Assembly (NCBI GenBank): GCA_017619535.1
Contig: JAFZSD010000004.1
Location: 1 to 64,000, forward strand
Direction of reading: 5' to 3'
Origin: Oscillospiraceae bacterium
Lineage (GTDB): Bacteria > Bacillota > Clostridia > Oscillospirales > Oscillospiraceae
DNA: 64,000 nt
In this document: positions 1 to 11,000 of the stretch, in pieces
Layout: every line of letters starts with the position of its first letter
Position numbering within the stretch: position 1 is the first letter of the stretch
Position numbers and translations under genes: made by a program
Notes under the pieces: model-generated
Seen by the model: the letters and a program-made list of their open reading frames with translations, nothing else
Told to the model about the DNA's origin: nothing
The model's database searches: none

Positions 1-2497
1 CCATATCCAGGAACAGAGTGATGACGGCCGCCTCGTTATAAACGTTGAAAACGGACCTGGAGATCATCGGAAACTCATTTTCCGCAGACGGCGAACGCAC
101 GGTCATCACCGCGCGCTGCATGTCGACCGCGCTCACGAAATAATCCCTGTGCGGCGTGGCAAAGCCGCAGCCGGGGCAGGTGAACTTCCCGATGTGGCGG
201 TAATTCCTGTATTCGTACTCGGGTCTCGAGCTGCAGTTCGGGCAGGCGGCGAAATCGCTGACGACGTTCGGGCCGGGATGCGTGTGCAGATCCGCCGCTC
301 CGTAATAAATGCGTCTGTTCTTGTCGCCGATCCGTCTGCATAACGGATCGTCGGCGTTCAAGATCACGACCGATCCTGGCGACTCTTCAGCCGCGAGGAC
401 CAGCCGGCCCTCGACGTATTCCGGCGTCGCGTTGCGGAGCATGGAGTCTCGGGCGAGGTTGCTCACGACGATGTAATCCGGCTTCAGCTTGGGCACGTTT
501 ATCGGGGAAATGATCTCGTCGAGCTCGATCACCGTGGCGTCCACCGTGGGCCTGTTGAATATGTCCACGGATTCCAGAAGAGTGCGCGCGTTGCCGGCGT
601 GGTGGTTCGCTCCCCAGTCGCTGTAGCTTACGGTCATGCCGCGCTGTCTGAGAACGTCCGCGACCATGCTGGATATCGTAGTCTTGCCGTTGGTGCCGAG
701 GACGACTATCGTGAGCCCGGGCTTTGAGACATATTTAAGGAAATCGCTGCAGAGGAGCATGGACGCCATTCCGGGCTTGTCGTCCTGCCTGCGGCCGGTC
801 TTCATATAAACGGCAAGGAGCAGTTTTCCGGCCCAGAGCGCCGGGAAGAACATGATCTTTCCGATTATCCCGCGTATATGGAAACGGTCAAGCACATGAT
901 CCAGCGCCGGCCGTCCGAACACTCTCTCCGCCGTCCCCGTGAAGTAGATCAAGGGACCGTATACGATCATGCCGACTGCGGCGTACACGATCAGCTGGAC
1001 GACGAGCAGAAGGCCGCGCGTCCGCGTCGCCGGCCAGAGCGCCCGCAGGGCAAATACGACCGCGAACATGACGGCCGTCGCCACTATTATCCTGACGAGA
1101 TTCCTGAGCAGCGGCGCCGCGCTGCAGCCGTGGCTGCGCTTCAGCGATACCGCCTGCATCGCCACGGTCACCGCCTGACCTATGATGCTGGCGGCAGCCG
1201 CGCCGAGATAGGCGGGGATCCCGATCCGCGAGAACAGATATATGAGCGGCAGATCGAGCGCCGCGTTGAGAACTATTCCGGTGAACGTGCAGACGCATAC
1301 CGCCTTTCCGCGACCCACGCTCTGCATCGTGGTGTTCATGACCGTGGATACTCCGCCGACGACATTGACGACGACCAGCAGCGCGAGGATGCCGGCGCCG
1401 TATTCGCTGGCGCCGTAAAACAGCCGGTACAGCGGCTCGGCAAACAGGATCATCCCGGCGGCCAACGGCACGGATATGAGCAGAAGGACGCCGAGCGCCT
1501 GATTCAGGCGGTCGTTCACGGCCCTGCGGTCCTCGCCCGCGTTGCTCTCGGCCATGAAAGGCGCGATGCTGCTGACGATGCCTATAGGCAGCGCGGAGAT
1601 TATCATGCATATCCTCGGAGCCCAGGTTGATTCGACGCTGGCGATGACCTGTGTCTCCGTATCCGCGAATCCCAGCCTGTGGAGCCCTACGAGTATGAGC
1701 TTCATGTCTACCACACTGTAGATGCTCACCGTAAGGGATACGATAATGATCGGGATGCTTATGGATATGAGCTTGCTTACTATACGCCGCATCGGCGTAT
1801 CGTCACCCTCGGGATCTTCAAAGGACCGGATCTCCGCTTTAAGGATCCTGTTCTTCTGACTGATATAAATGAGCGCGGCGAGCGCCCCCAGTACCGTTCC
1901 GGAGAAAGCTGTGTCGACGCCGGCCTCTACGCTCAGGCCCATAAGCTTTACGGCGACGAACGCGCCGGCCAGCGCGATGATTATGCGCACCAGCTGTTCG
2001 ATGACCTGGCTCTGCGAAGATACCGCGACGTATTTATATCCCTGGAGCAGGCCGCGGCGCACGCTCATGAACGGCACGATCAGCATGCATAGGGATATTA
2101 TGCGGATGCCTCTGGAGATGGTCTCCGGCGCAACGCCGTCGGTCATATCCTTGAGGATATATCCGGCCAGACCGTTCGCGAAGATCTGCATGACCGCAAA
2201 GGAAATAACGGAAAGGCCGATGATTATCCGCAGAGCCGCTGAATACGCCCGCTTCTCGCTGCGGTACATGCCCCGAGTATGATACTCGCTGATGACTATG
2301 CTAACCGCAACGGGTATCCCGCACGTGGATATGTCCAGGAACAGGGCGTAGATATTGTATACGCACGAGTATATTACTCCGCCCTCTTCGCCTATTATGT
2401 TGTAAAAGGGGATGCTGTACAGTACGCCCAGTATCTTCGTTATGACGATCGCGGCGTAGGCCGCGAACATCCCCCGGATAAAACTGTCTCTCTTCAT
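1..2497 (-). CDS. MurJ/YtgP-type lipid II flippase fused to MurT amidoligase (partial)
   Basis: One uninterrupted frame of at least 832 codons from ATG 2497 to the left edge; I read every codon and found no stop. Residues 1 to about 535 are a polytopic PST/MATE-type flippase whose text (for example RIISLCMLIVPFMSV and QVIEQLVRI) resembles YtgP/MurJ, which flips lipid II across the membrane. Without a stop or frame change it runs into a Mur-ligase: P-loop GTNGKTT at residues 601-607 and a four-cysteine zinc ribbon at C752, C755, C774, C777, as in MurT. MurT with GatD amidates the D-Glu of lipid II on the cytosolic side. The Mur part could restart at Met549 (ATG 853), but its Shine-Dalgarno is poor and the flippase frame would still read through. 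The MurT C-terminal domain and any gatD lie beyond the edge. RBS AGGA precedes ATG 2497. Confidence 0.85.
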   Translation of the reverse strand, partial: MKRDSFIRGMFAAYAAIVITKILGVLYSIPFYNIIGEEGGVIYSCVYNIYALFLDISTCGIPVAVSIVISEYHTRGMYRSEKRAYSAALRIIIGLSVISFAVMQIFANGLAGYILKDMTDGVAPETISRGIRIISLCMLIVPFMSVRRGLLQGYKYVAVSSQSQVIEQLVRIIIALAGAFVAVKLMGLSVEAGVDTAFSGTVLGALAALIYISQKNRILKAEIRSFEDPEGDDTPMRRIVSKLISISIPIIIVSLTVSIYSVVDMKLILVGLHRLGFADTETQVIASVESTWAPRICMIISALPIGIVSSIAPFMAESNAGEDRRAVNDRLNQALGVLLLISVPLAAGMILFAEPLYRLFYGASEYGAGILALLVVVNVVGGVSTVMNTTMQSVGRGKAVCVCTFTGIVLNAALDLPLIYLFSRIGIPAYLGAAAASIIGQAVTVAMQAVSLKRSHGCSAAPLLRNLVRIIVATAVMFAVVFALRALWPATRTRGLLLVVQLIVYAAVGMIVYGPLIYFTGTAERVFGRPALDHVLDRFHIRGIIGKIMFFPALWAGKLLLAVYMKTGRRQDDKPGMASMLLCSDFLKYVSKPGLTIVVLGTNGKTTISSMVADVLRQRGMTVSYSDWGANHHAGNARTLLESVDIFNRPTVDATVIELDEIISPINVPKLKPDYIVVSNLARDSMLRNATPEYVEGRLVLAAEESPGSVVILNADDPLCRRIGDKNRRIYYGAADLHTHPGPNVVSDFAACPNCSSRPEYEYRNYRHIGKFTCPGCGFATPHRDYFVSAVDMQRAVMTVRSPSAENEFPMISRSVFNVYNEAAVITLFLDM

Positions 2498-2568
2498 CTT
2501 GTCCTGCCGTTGTAACGGATTGTTGCGCGCCGCTCTCTCTTCGGCGCGGTCCTTGTTCGAACAGCTAT

Positions 2569-2597
2569 ATGATACCTTATTTGCACTCTTCAATCAA
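2569..2597 (-). promoter_or_regulatory. Promoter of the flippase-MurT gene
   Basis: On the minus strand, TTGATT (2592-2597) and TATCAT (2569-2574) are separated by 17 bases, a reasonable sigma-A type promoter. It lies about 70 bases upstream of the ATG at 2497, in the divergent gap shared with secA. Confidence 0.5.
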
Positions 2598-2684
2598 TAT
2601 CGGACGGATACATATTTTTTATGGAGTTCCCGCCGCTCCGTACTGTGAAATCGTCTGTTTTCTCTTTTTTTATTCACATTTACG

Positions 2685-2693
2685 TGGTATAAT
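2685..2693 (+). promoter_or_regulatory. Extended -10 promoter of secA
   Basis: TGGTATAAT is an extended -10 element about 75 bases before the secA ATG in an AT-rich stretch. No good -35 hexamer is visible, which is acceptable for extended -10 promoters. Confidence 0.45.
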
Positions 2694-2766
2694 TTTTTAA
2701 TAGGCTTCGGAGGCCTGCAGTGAAATCGGCCGATCCCCCGTTAAAGGATCTTGAAAGGCGTTTCCA

Positions 2767-5544
2767 ATGTTAAAACGAATGATAACTAAAGTCTTCGGTA
2801 CGCACAGCGAACGCGAGCTGAAGAGCATAAATCCGATCGTCGACAAGATCGAGGCCCTCGGTCCCGAGTACAGCGCCATGACCGACGAGGAGCTCCGGGC
2901 AAAGACGGGCGAATTCAAGTCCCGTCTCGCCGCCGGTGAGACCCTTGACGATATCCTGCCGGAGGCGTTCGCGGTCGTGCGCGAAGCCGCGGACCGCGTT
3001 CTCGGCCTCAGACCGTACCGCGTTCAGCTCATCGGCGGCATCGTGCTCCACCAGGGCCGTATCGCCGAGATGAAGACCGGCGAAGGCAAGACGCTCGTCG
3101 CCGTTCTCCCGACCTACCTCAACGCTCTCGCCGGAGAGGGCGTCCACATCGTCACGGTCAACGACTACCTTGCCAAGCGCGACAGCGAGTGGATGGGCAA
3201 GGTCCACCGTTTTCTCGGCCTGTCCGTCGGCCTTATCATCCACGGCCTGGACAATGACCAGAGGCGCGAGTCCTACGCGGCCGACATCACCTACGGCACC
3301 AACAACGAGCTCGGCTTCGATTATCTGCGTGACAACATGGCTCTCTACCGCGACCAGATGGTCCAGCGCGGCCACGCCTTCGCCATCGTGGACGAGGTCG
3401 ACTCGATCCTCATAGACGAGGCAAGGACCCCTCTCATCATCTCCGGCATGGGGGACAAGTCCACCGAGCTGTACGGACAGGTCAACGGCTTCGTCGAAGG
3501 ACTTAAGAAAAAAGTATACGCCAGCATAGACGAGAAGGCGGAGGACGACGAAACGCTCGACGCCGACTATGTGGTCGACGAGAAAGCGCGCTCCGCGACG
3601 CTGACCGCCCGCGGCATAGCAAAGGCCGAGCAGTTCTTCGGGATAGAGAACCTGTCCGATCTGGAGAACTCGACCCTTTCCCATCACATCAACCAGGCGC
3701 TGAAGGCGCACGGCACCATGCACCGCGACATCGACTACGTCGTAAAGGACGGTCAGGTGCTGATCGTCGACGAATTCACCGGCCGCATCATGTACGGCCG
3801 CCGCTATTCCGAAGGCCTTCACCAGGCCATCGAGGCCAAGGAGCACGTCGTCGTCGAGCGCGAATCCAAGACCCAGGCCACCATCACCTTCCAGAACTAC
3901 TTCCGCCTCTATAAGAAACTCTCCGGCATGACCGGTACTGCTCTTACCGAAGAGGCGGAGTTCGCCTCCATCTACAACCTCGATATAATCGAGATACCCA
4001 CGAACAAGCCCGTCATCAGGGTCGACGACCCCGACGTCGTATTCAAGAACGACAACGGCAAGAACCGCGCCATAATCGAACAGATCAAGGAATGCAACGG
4101 ACGCGGGCAGCCAGTCCTCGTCGGTACCGTCTCGATCGAGAAGAGCGAATATCTGTCCTCGCTCCTCAAACGGCAGGGGATAAAACACAACGTCCTCAAC
4201 GCGAAGCACCATGAAAAAGAGGCGGAGATCGTCGCGCAGGCCGGAAAATTCGGTGCCGTGACGATAGCGACGAACATGGCCGGCCGAGGAACGGATATCA
4301 TGCTGGGCGGCAACCCGGAGTTCATGGCCCGCGACGATCTCAAAAAGGCCGGCATCACTGACGAGATCATCAGCGAAGCGACCGGTTTCGCCGATACGGA
4401 CGACGAAGAGATCCTGGACGCACGCCGCATGTACCACGACGCTCTCGAGCGATACAAGGCCGTTACCTCCGAAGAGGCAGAGCGCGTTAGGGCAGCCGGC
4501 GGACTCTTCATCGTCGGCACCGAACGTCATGAGTCGCGCCGCATCGATAACCAGCTCCGCGGACGAAGCGGCCGTCAGGGAGACCCCGGCGAGACCCGTT
4601 TCTTCATCGCCATGACGGACGACATAATGCGCCTGTTCGGAACGGAGCGCGTGATGCATCTCATGGAGACTCTCAACGTCGACGAGGACACGCCTCTTGA
4701 CAACAAGATGCTCTCCAACGCGATCGAACAGTCTCAGATGCGGGTCGAGAGCCGCAACTTCCAGACGAGAAAACGCGTACTCGAGTACGACGACGTCATG
4801 AATACCCAGCGAAACATCATCTACGACGAGCGCCGCAAGGTCCTCGACGGTGAGAATATAAGCGGAAACATCCGCGGCATGATAACCGACGTCATCGAGC
4901 GGGCGGTGAACTCCGGTTTCACCGGCTCGGGCAACCTTACCGGCCGCGCCGAACTCGACGAGATCGTCGAACCCTTCACCAAGATGTTCCTGCGCCGCGG
5001 CGAGATCACGATGCCCCCGGAAGGCTTCTCGAAAGAAGAACTCACAGAGACCCTCAAGGAAAAGGCCTTCGCCTTCTATGACGCCAAGGAGGCCGCTCTC
5101 GGTTTCCTGCCCGACGGCACCACGCCTCTCATGCGCGAACTCGAGCGCCTCATCCTTCTCCGCGTCGTCGACGAATACTGGATGGATCACATCGACGCGA
5201 TGAGCGATCTCCGCCAGAGCGTTGGTCTCCGCGCCTATGCCCAGACCAACCCGGTCGACGAGTACAAACGCGACGGTTTCGATATGTTCGAGGCCATGGT
5301 CAACGGGATCCGCGAGGAGGTCGTACGCCGTCTGTTCGTCGTACGCGTAAAGAAAGAGGAGAACCTGGAGCGCAAGAGCGTCACCTCATACTCCGCCACA
5401 ACGGCCGGCGGCGACGGCACGATAAGACGCGAGCCCGTCAAGAAGGCCAAAAAGCCCGGCCGCAACGACCCGTGCCCGTGCGGAAAGCTCCGTCCCAACG
5501 GCCTGCCGATGAAGTACAAGGACTGCTGCGGCAGAAACGGCTGA
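2767..5544 (+). CDS. secA: Preprotein translocase ATPase SecA
   Basis: 925 residues, usual size for SecA, the motor that drives unfolded preproteins through SecYEG. Visible: Walker A MKTGEGKT near residue 102, the DEAD-like VDEVDSI near 209, the motif [13 protein letters not shown] of the second ATPase fold, and a C-terminal SEC-C zinc motif (CPCGK...KDCC) that binds SecB or ribosomes in other bacteria. The start ATG has a modest AAAGG box. pgeF follows after 7 bases, so the two are probably co-transcribed. This is a single-copy housekeeping gene and looks intact. Confidence 0.98.
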   Translation: MLKRMITKVFGTHSERELKSINPIVDKIEALGPEYSAMTDEELRAKTGEFKSRLAAGETLDDILPEAFAVVREAADRVLGLRPYRVQLIGGIVLHQGRIAEMKTGEGKTLVAVLPTYLNALAGEGVHIVTVNDYLAKRDSEWMGKVHRFLGLSVGLIIHGLDNDQRRESYAADITYGTNNELGFDYLRDNMALYRDQMVQRGHAFAIVDEVDSILIDEARTPLIISGMGDKSTELYGQVNGFVEGLKKKVYASIDEKAEDDETLDADYVVDEKARSATLTARGIAKAEQFFGIENLSDLENSTLSHHINQALKAHGTMHRDIDYVVKDGQVLIVDEFTGRIMYGRRYSEGLHQAIEAKEHVVVERESKTQATITFQNYFRLYKKLSGMTGTALTEEAEFASIYNLDIIEIPTNKPVIRVDDPDVVFKNDNGKNRAIIEQIKECNGRGQPVLVGTVSIEKSEYLSSLLKRQGIKHNVLNAKHHEKEAEIVAQAGKFGAVTIATNMAGRGTDIMLGGNPEFMARDDLKKAGITDEIISEATGFADTDDEEILDARRMYHDALERYKAVTSEEAERVRAAGGLFIVGTERHESRRIDNQLRGRSGRQGDPGETRFFIAMTDDIMRLFGTERVMHLMETLNVDEDTPLDNKMLSNAIEQSQMRVESRNFQTRKRVLEYDDVMNTQRNIIYDERRKVLDGENISGNIRGMITDVIERAVNSGFTGSGNLTGRAELDEIVEPFTKMFLRRGEITMPPEGFSKEELTETLKEKAFAFYDAKEAALGFLPDGTTPLMRELERLILLRVVDEYWMDHIDAMSDLRQSVGLRAYAQTNPVDEYKRDGFDMFEAMVNGIREEVVRRLFVVRVKKEENLERKSVTSYSATTAGGDGTIRREPVKKAKKPGRNDPCPCGKLRPNGLPMKYKDCCGRNG

Positions 5545-5551
5545 TCCCGCC

Positions 5552-6364
5552 ATGTATCGTACGGAAACTTTTACCGAGAACCGTTCGGGACCGCTCATAT
5601 ACATGACCGCTCCCGGACTTGCCGCCCGGCACGCGTTCACTACGCGTTTCGGCGGAGTGAGCGAAGGGATATACTCTTCCCTCAACCTGTCCATGACGGT
5701 AGGCGACGATCCCGCACGCGTTTCCGAAAACTGCCGCATCCTGTGCGCCGCTCTCGGCATAGAGGAGGGAAAGCTCGTCTTTTCCCGGCAGGTACACGGC
5801 CGGACGGTCCGTCCGTGCACATCTTCCGACGCGTGCCCCACTATGGCCGACGTCCCTTACGAGGCTGACGGCATAGTCACGGCCGAGCGCGGTCTCGCTC
5901 TGATGATATTCTCGGCCGACTGTACGCCCATCCTGCTCTCCGATCCCGTGACGGGGGCCGTAGGCGCGGTGCACGCCGGCTGGCGCGGCACCGTGGCGGA
6001 CATAGCCGGAGAGGCGGTCCGCACGATGGCCCGGGAGTTCGGTTCCCGCCCTGCCGATCTGCACGCCGCGATCGGGCCCTGCATCTCCGCATGCTGCTTC
6101 GAGACCGGATCCGAAGTGCCGGAAGCCGTCCGTGCAGTCCTGGGTCCCGGGGCCGAGGAGCATATACGCCCCGCCGGATCTGAAAACAAATCCTATGTGG
6201 ATCTGAAAGGCGTGAACCGCGCTCTCCTGCTGCGCGCGGGTCTTGCGCCCGACCTAATAAGCGTCTCCGATGAATGCACCGTATGCCGGTGCGATAAATA
6301 CTGGTCACACCGCGCGACTGGCGGCCGCCGCGGGAGCCAGGCATCTGTAATAATTTGCGGCTGA
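5552..6364 (+). CDS. pgeF: PgeF/YfiH-family (LACC1-like) multicopper-oxidase-like enzyme
   Basis: 270 residues of the YfiH/DUF152 family, linked in E. coli to removal of wrongly incorporated L-Ser from peptidoglycan precursors, and in LACC1 to purine nucleoside phosphorolysis. The metal-site sequences are present: RQVHG near residue 81, HAGWRGT near 140 and IGPCIS near 176. The C-terminal consensus has the form CRCDKYWSHR. The start is only 7 bases after the secA stop and has no clear ribosome site, which suggests translational coupling. Which activity this copy has cannot be told from sequence. Confidence 0.9.
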   Translation: MYRTETFTENRSGPLIYMTAPGLAARHAFTTRFGGVSEGIYSSLNLSMTVGDDPARVSENCRILCAALGIEEGKLVFSRQVHGRTVRPCTSSDACPTMADVPYEADGIVTAERGLALMIFSADCTPILLSDPVTGAVGAVHAGWRGTVADIAGEAVRTMAREFGSRPADLHAAIGPCISACCFETGSEVPEAVRAVLGPGAEEHIRPAGSENKSYVDLKGVNRALLLRAGLAPDLISVSDECTVCRCDKYWSHRATGGRRGSQASVIICG

Positions 6365-6380
6365 AAGGATTAGTCCGGAC

Positions 6381-7985
6381 GTGAAGACATTCCGTTTCGC
6401 AAAATTCATAACTGTGATGCTCGCCGCCGCGCTCCTGCTCGGCGCTTTGGCCGGCTGCGCGGGAGATACCCTGCCCGTCGATCCGGACGCCGTCTCGCCC
6501 GACGGACAGCAGGACGATAACAAACCCGTGTCTCCGGCTTCCGACGGAAAATTCACTCTCCGGTACGCTCCGGACAGGAGCTTCAATCCCTATTCCAGCG
6601 ACGCTCAGGAAAATCTTCTTCTCTCTTCCCTCATGTATGAAGGGCTGTTCCGGCTGGACAAAAGCTTCACCGCCGTTCCCGTGCTCTGCGACACCTGTAC
6701 TACCGAAGACGGTCTCACTTACAAGATAAAGATCCTTCGGGGAATAAAGCTTACTGACGGTTCTGCCCTAACCGCCGCAGACGTCGAGTACTCGCTGGGT
6801 TTCGCGGCCGAGAGCGAGCGATACAAAAACCGCCTGTCCGTCATATCCTCCTGCGCCGCTACCGGACCGCTGACGCTGGAGATAACGCTCGACTCGCCCA
6901 ACCGGTCTCTGCCGGAGCTGCTCGACGTTCCGATCGTCAAAGCCGATACGGGCGAAAACGATATCCCCGTCGGGACAGGTCCGTTCATCCTCTCGCGGCC
7001 GGACGCTCCCCTCATGGGCGCGTACAGAGGCTACCGGTCGTATGAAAATCTGCCGCTGACCGAGATATACCTTAAGGAACTGTCTGATTCCGAACTGCCG
7101 GAATCCTTTGCGGACTACAGCCTCGACCTTGTATGGGACGACACGTGCGACGGAAGCCATATGATGATGCGCGGCAACTGCGAGGTCCGCGGCTACTCGA
7201 CTACGATACTGCAGTATATCGGCTTCAACGCCTATTCCACGCTGATAAGCGACCCGGCGTTCCGCCGCGCGATGAATCTTGCTATCGACCGCGCGGCCGT
7301 CGTCCGCGACGCTTTCGACGGCGGCGGAAGCGAGGCCGTTCTGGTGCTGCCCAAAGCCCACTATCTGTACAACGCGTCCTGGGAGGCCGGGTTCGGCTTC
7401 TCTCCGGACGAATGTTCGGAAGCGCTGAAAGCTTTGGGGCTGGAGGAGAAAACGGGAGACCGTTTCCTTGATATCGTCACCACCAACGTCAACGGAAAAT
7501 TCAAACGCGTTTCCTTCCGTTTCATAGTCAATTCCGAAAACCCGGCAAAGGCGGAAGCGGCGCAGATAATCACCGATCAGCTCCGTGCCGCCGGACTCGA
7601 CGTCAGGCTGGAGACGCTCCCGTGGGAAACCTTCGTCAAGCGTCTCGAGAGCGGAGAATTCGATATGTACTACGCTGAAGTGGGCCTTCCGCCGGACTTC
7701 GATCTGTCCGGCCTGCTCTCATATGACGGGGCCCTCAATTTCGGCCAGATGGGCAGCGGACAGTATGACGACCTGATCGAGGCGTTCCTGAACGCAAACG
7801 GAGACGAGGAAAAAATAATGGCAGCGAAGCGGCTCTGCCGCGGTATAGCGTACGACTGTCCGATCATTCCGATCCTGTACCGGGAGCATGAGATCTGTAC
7901 GCACCGCGGTTCCGCCGTCGGCGCCGAACCGTCCGTATCCGGGCTCTTCGGCGGTTTCACTGAATGGAACATAGATCTGAGCTGA
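6381..7985 (+). CDS. Solute-binding lipoprotein of a peptide-type ABC transporter (SBP family 5)
   Basis: 534 residues with a GTG start preceded by GAAAGGA. The N-terminus is a lipoprotein signal with lipobox LAGC (Cys26). The mature part follows the DppA/OppA family: LMYEGLFRLDKS, a DGLTYKIKI segment, FRRAMNLAID and a C-terminal half with WETFVKRLESGEFDM. Such proteins deliver peptides, nickel or other solutes to a permease in the membrane. No permease or ATPase genes are adjacent, so it is an orphan binding protein here and its ligand is unknown. It lies between pgeF and purL on the same strand with short gaps. Confidence 0.9.
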   Translation: MKTFRFAKFITVMLAAALLLGALAGCAGDTLPVDPDAVSPDGQQDDNKPVSPASDGKFTLRYAPDRSFNPYSSDAQENLLLSSLMYEGLFRLDKSFTAVPVLCDTCTTEDGLTYKIKILRGIKLTDGSALTAADVEYSLGFAAESERYKNRLSVISSCAATGPLTLEITLDSPNRSLPELLDVPIVKADTGENDIPVGTGPFILSRPDAPLMGAYRGYRSYENLPLTEIYLKELSDSELPESFADYSLDLVWDDTCDGSHMMMRGNCEVRGYSTTILQYIGFNAYSTLISDPAFRRAMNLAIDRAAVVRDAFDGGGSEAVLVLPKAHYLYNASWEAGFGFSPDECSEALKALGLEEKTGDRFLDIVTTNVNGKFKRVSFRFIVNSENPAKAEAAQIITDQLRAAGLDVRLETLPWETFVKRLESGEFDMYYAEVGLPPDFDLSGLLSYDGALNFGQMGSGQYDDLIEAFLNANGDEEKIMAAKRLCRGIAYDCPIIPILYREHEICTHRGSAVGAEPSVSGLFGGFTEWNIDLS

Positions 7986-8014
7986 CAAAATACAGACAGA
8001 GGAGATAACAGGAA

Positions 8015-11000
8015 ATGAGCAGGGTTTACAGGTGTTTTACGGAAAAAAAGCCGGGTTTCGACGTTGAGGCCCAGGGCGTCCTCCGCGACCTGCGGGGAAA
8101 TCTCGGCGTGCGCAGCATAGACAGTCTCCGCCTTTTCTCGCGCTACGACGTCGAGGGCGTCGGCAGCGACGTCTACGCGCAGGCGCGCGGCATTGTGTTC
8201 TCCGAACCCCAGGTCGACGAGTGCTACGACGAGGTGCTGCCAGAGTTTTCCGGCGAGCACCGCATACTCGCCGTGGAAGCGCTTCCCGGCCAGTACGACC
8301 AGCGAGCCGACTCCTGCGCGCAGTGCATACAGATGCTGACCTGCATGGACAGGCCGGTCGTCCGTTCGGCAAAGGTATACGTCTTCTTCGGGGCTCTGAC
8401 AGACGCCGACATGACAAAGCTCCGTTCGTATCTCATAAACCCTGTCGAATCGTGCGAGGCCGGGCTTGAAAAACCCGAAACCCTTGAGATGGAGTATCCG
8501 GTCCCGCAGCCCGTTCCCGTTATCGACGGTTTCGTCGGCGCGGACAGGGAAAAGCTGACGGCCATGCTTTCAGAGTACGGCCTGGCGATGGACCTTGCCG
8601 ACCTCGAGTTCATGCAGACGTATTTCCGCGACGAGGAAAAGCGCGATCCTACCGTCACCGAGCTCAGGCTCATCGACACCTACTGGTCCGACCACTGCCG
8701 CCATACCACTTTCGGCACTCACATCGACTGTGTGGAGATATCCGACAGCCGCGTCGCCGCCGCATACGCAAAGTACCTGTCGGCACGCGGAGAGGTCTAC
8801 GGCAGCAGGGCGGATACCCGTCCTCAGACTCTTATGGACGTCGCCACCATCGGCACAAAAACCCTTCGCGGCCGCGGCCTGCTCAAAAACATCGACGTTT
8901 CCGAAGAGATCAACGCCTGCTCCATCCACATCGACGTCAATACGGAAAACGGCGTGGAGGACTGGCTCCTCATGTTCAAGAACGAAACTCATAACCACCC
9001 CACAGAAATAGAGCCCTTCGGCGGCGCGGCAACCTGCATCGGCGGCGCGATCCGCGACCCGCTTTCGGGGCGCGCCTACGTCTATCAGGCGATGCGCGTC
9101 ACAGGCGCCGGAGATCCGCGCGTTCCTATCGCCGAAACGCTGCCCGGAAAGCTGCCTCAGCGCAAACTTACCGTGACCGCGGCCCAGGGGTATTCCTCCT
9201 ACGGCAACCAGATAGGACTTGCCACCGGTCTCGTTCACGAGGTCTACCACCCCGGCTACGTCGCAAAACGCCTTGAGATCGGCGCCGTCGTAGGCGCAGT
9301 AAAAGCGGAGAACGTCGTCCGAATGACTCCCGCCCCCGGAGACGCGGTCATCCTGCTCGGAGGCCGGACCGGGCGCGACGGGATAGGCGGCGCTACCGGC
9401 TCATCCAAATCCCACGACACCGGCTCCATCGTCACGATGGCCTCTGAAGTCCAGAAGGGCAATGCTCCCGAAGAGCGCAAGATCCAGCGGCTCTTTCTCG
9501 ATCCTGAAGTGACCAGGATGATCAAGCGCTGCAACGATTTCGGCGCAGGCGGCGTATCCGTGGCCATAGGCGAACTCGCCGACGGTCTGGACATAAACCT
9601 TTCCCTTGTAAGGAAAAAGTACGAGGGCCTCGACGGGACGGAACTCGCCATTTCCGAGTCCCAGGAGCGCATGGCGGTCGTTGTCGCGCCCGGCGACGTC
9701 GACCGGTTCATAAAGAAAGCCGAAGCTGAGAACCTTGAAGCTTACGCCGTTGCCACCGTAACGGAATCTCCGCGCATGGTGATGAAGCTCGACGGACGCG
9801 TGATAGCCGATCTCAGCCGTGAATTCCTCTCGAGCAACGGAGCGGCCAAGCACACCCGGGTCAAAGTGCCCGCTGTCTCTGCATCTGCCGAAAGGAGCCA
9901 TGCGGTGCCCTTCACCGAACGCATGCGCGAACTTGTGACCAGGCTGTCCGTATGCTCTCAGCGCGGTCTCTCCGAACGTTTCGACAGTACTATAGGCGCC
10001 GCATCCGTTCTTGCGCCTTTCGGCGGTTCGGCAATGCTCACGCCCGCGCAGTCGATGGCCGCGCTCATCCCGGTCCGCGGCGGAGAAACCGATACATGCT
10101 CCGTCATGTCCTTCGGTTTTGATCCCGAGATCTCGTCCGCAGATCCTTTTGGAGGCTCCAGAGGGGCGGTCATAACCTCTGCCGCAAAGCTGGTCGCGGC
10201 GGGCTGCGATCCTGACGGGATATATCTCACTCTTCAGGAATATTTCGAAAAACTCAGGGACGATCCGGTCCGCTGGGGCAAACCCTTCTCGGCACTGCTC
10301 GGCGCGCTGGACGCACAGCTCGGGCTAGGAATGGCAGCCATCGGCGGCAAGGACAGCATGTCCGGCTCCTTCGGAGATATGGACGTACCGCCTACGCTGG
10401 TCTCCTTCGCGATAGCGCCGAACAGCGCCAAATATGTCGTTTCGCCCGAATTCAAGTGCTCCGGCGACCCGGTCTACATCTTCCCGGCAGACGTTCTTCA
10501 GCTGGAAGAGCTCAAGGAACGCTGGCGTGCATTCCGCGGACTGTGCGTATCCGGAGCGGTACGCTCTGCATGGGCGCTCACATCCGGTGGCGCCGCTGAG
10601 GCGGTCTTCAAGATGGGCGTAGGAAACGGGATCGGGTTCACTGCGCAGAGCGGCTTCGATATCTTTGCCGGTCACGAACCCGGCACGATAATCGCGGAGC
10701 TCGCTCCTGACGTGCCCGCGCCCGCCGGCGCGGAGCTTATCGGCTGCACGAACAGCTCCGGTGACATATCCTGCGGCGGCGGGCATATAACCATCGACGC
10801 CCTCCGGGCGCTCTGGGAATCCCCTCTCGAAAAGGTCTTCCCGACGCGCGCAGGCGAGACGTCACCCGTGGAAAAGATCACATGGACCGGAGAACGGGCC
10901 GTTCCTTCCGTCACGGTCGCGCATCATAGCTTCGCAAGACCGAGGGCTGTTATAACCGCCTTCCCCGGGACGAACTGCGAACTCGATACCGCACGGGCGG

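Noticed and set aside
2770-5190. A minus-strand frame of about 800 codons opposite secA
   Set aside because: Val/Asp/Leu-rich shadow of the GC-rich secA gene with no domain and no ribosome site.
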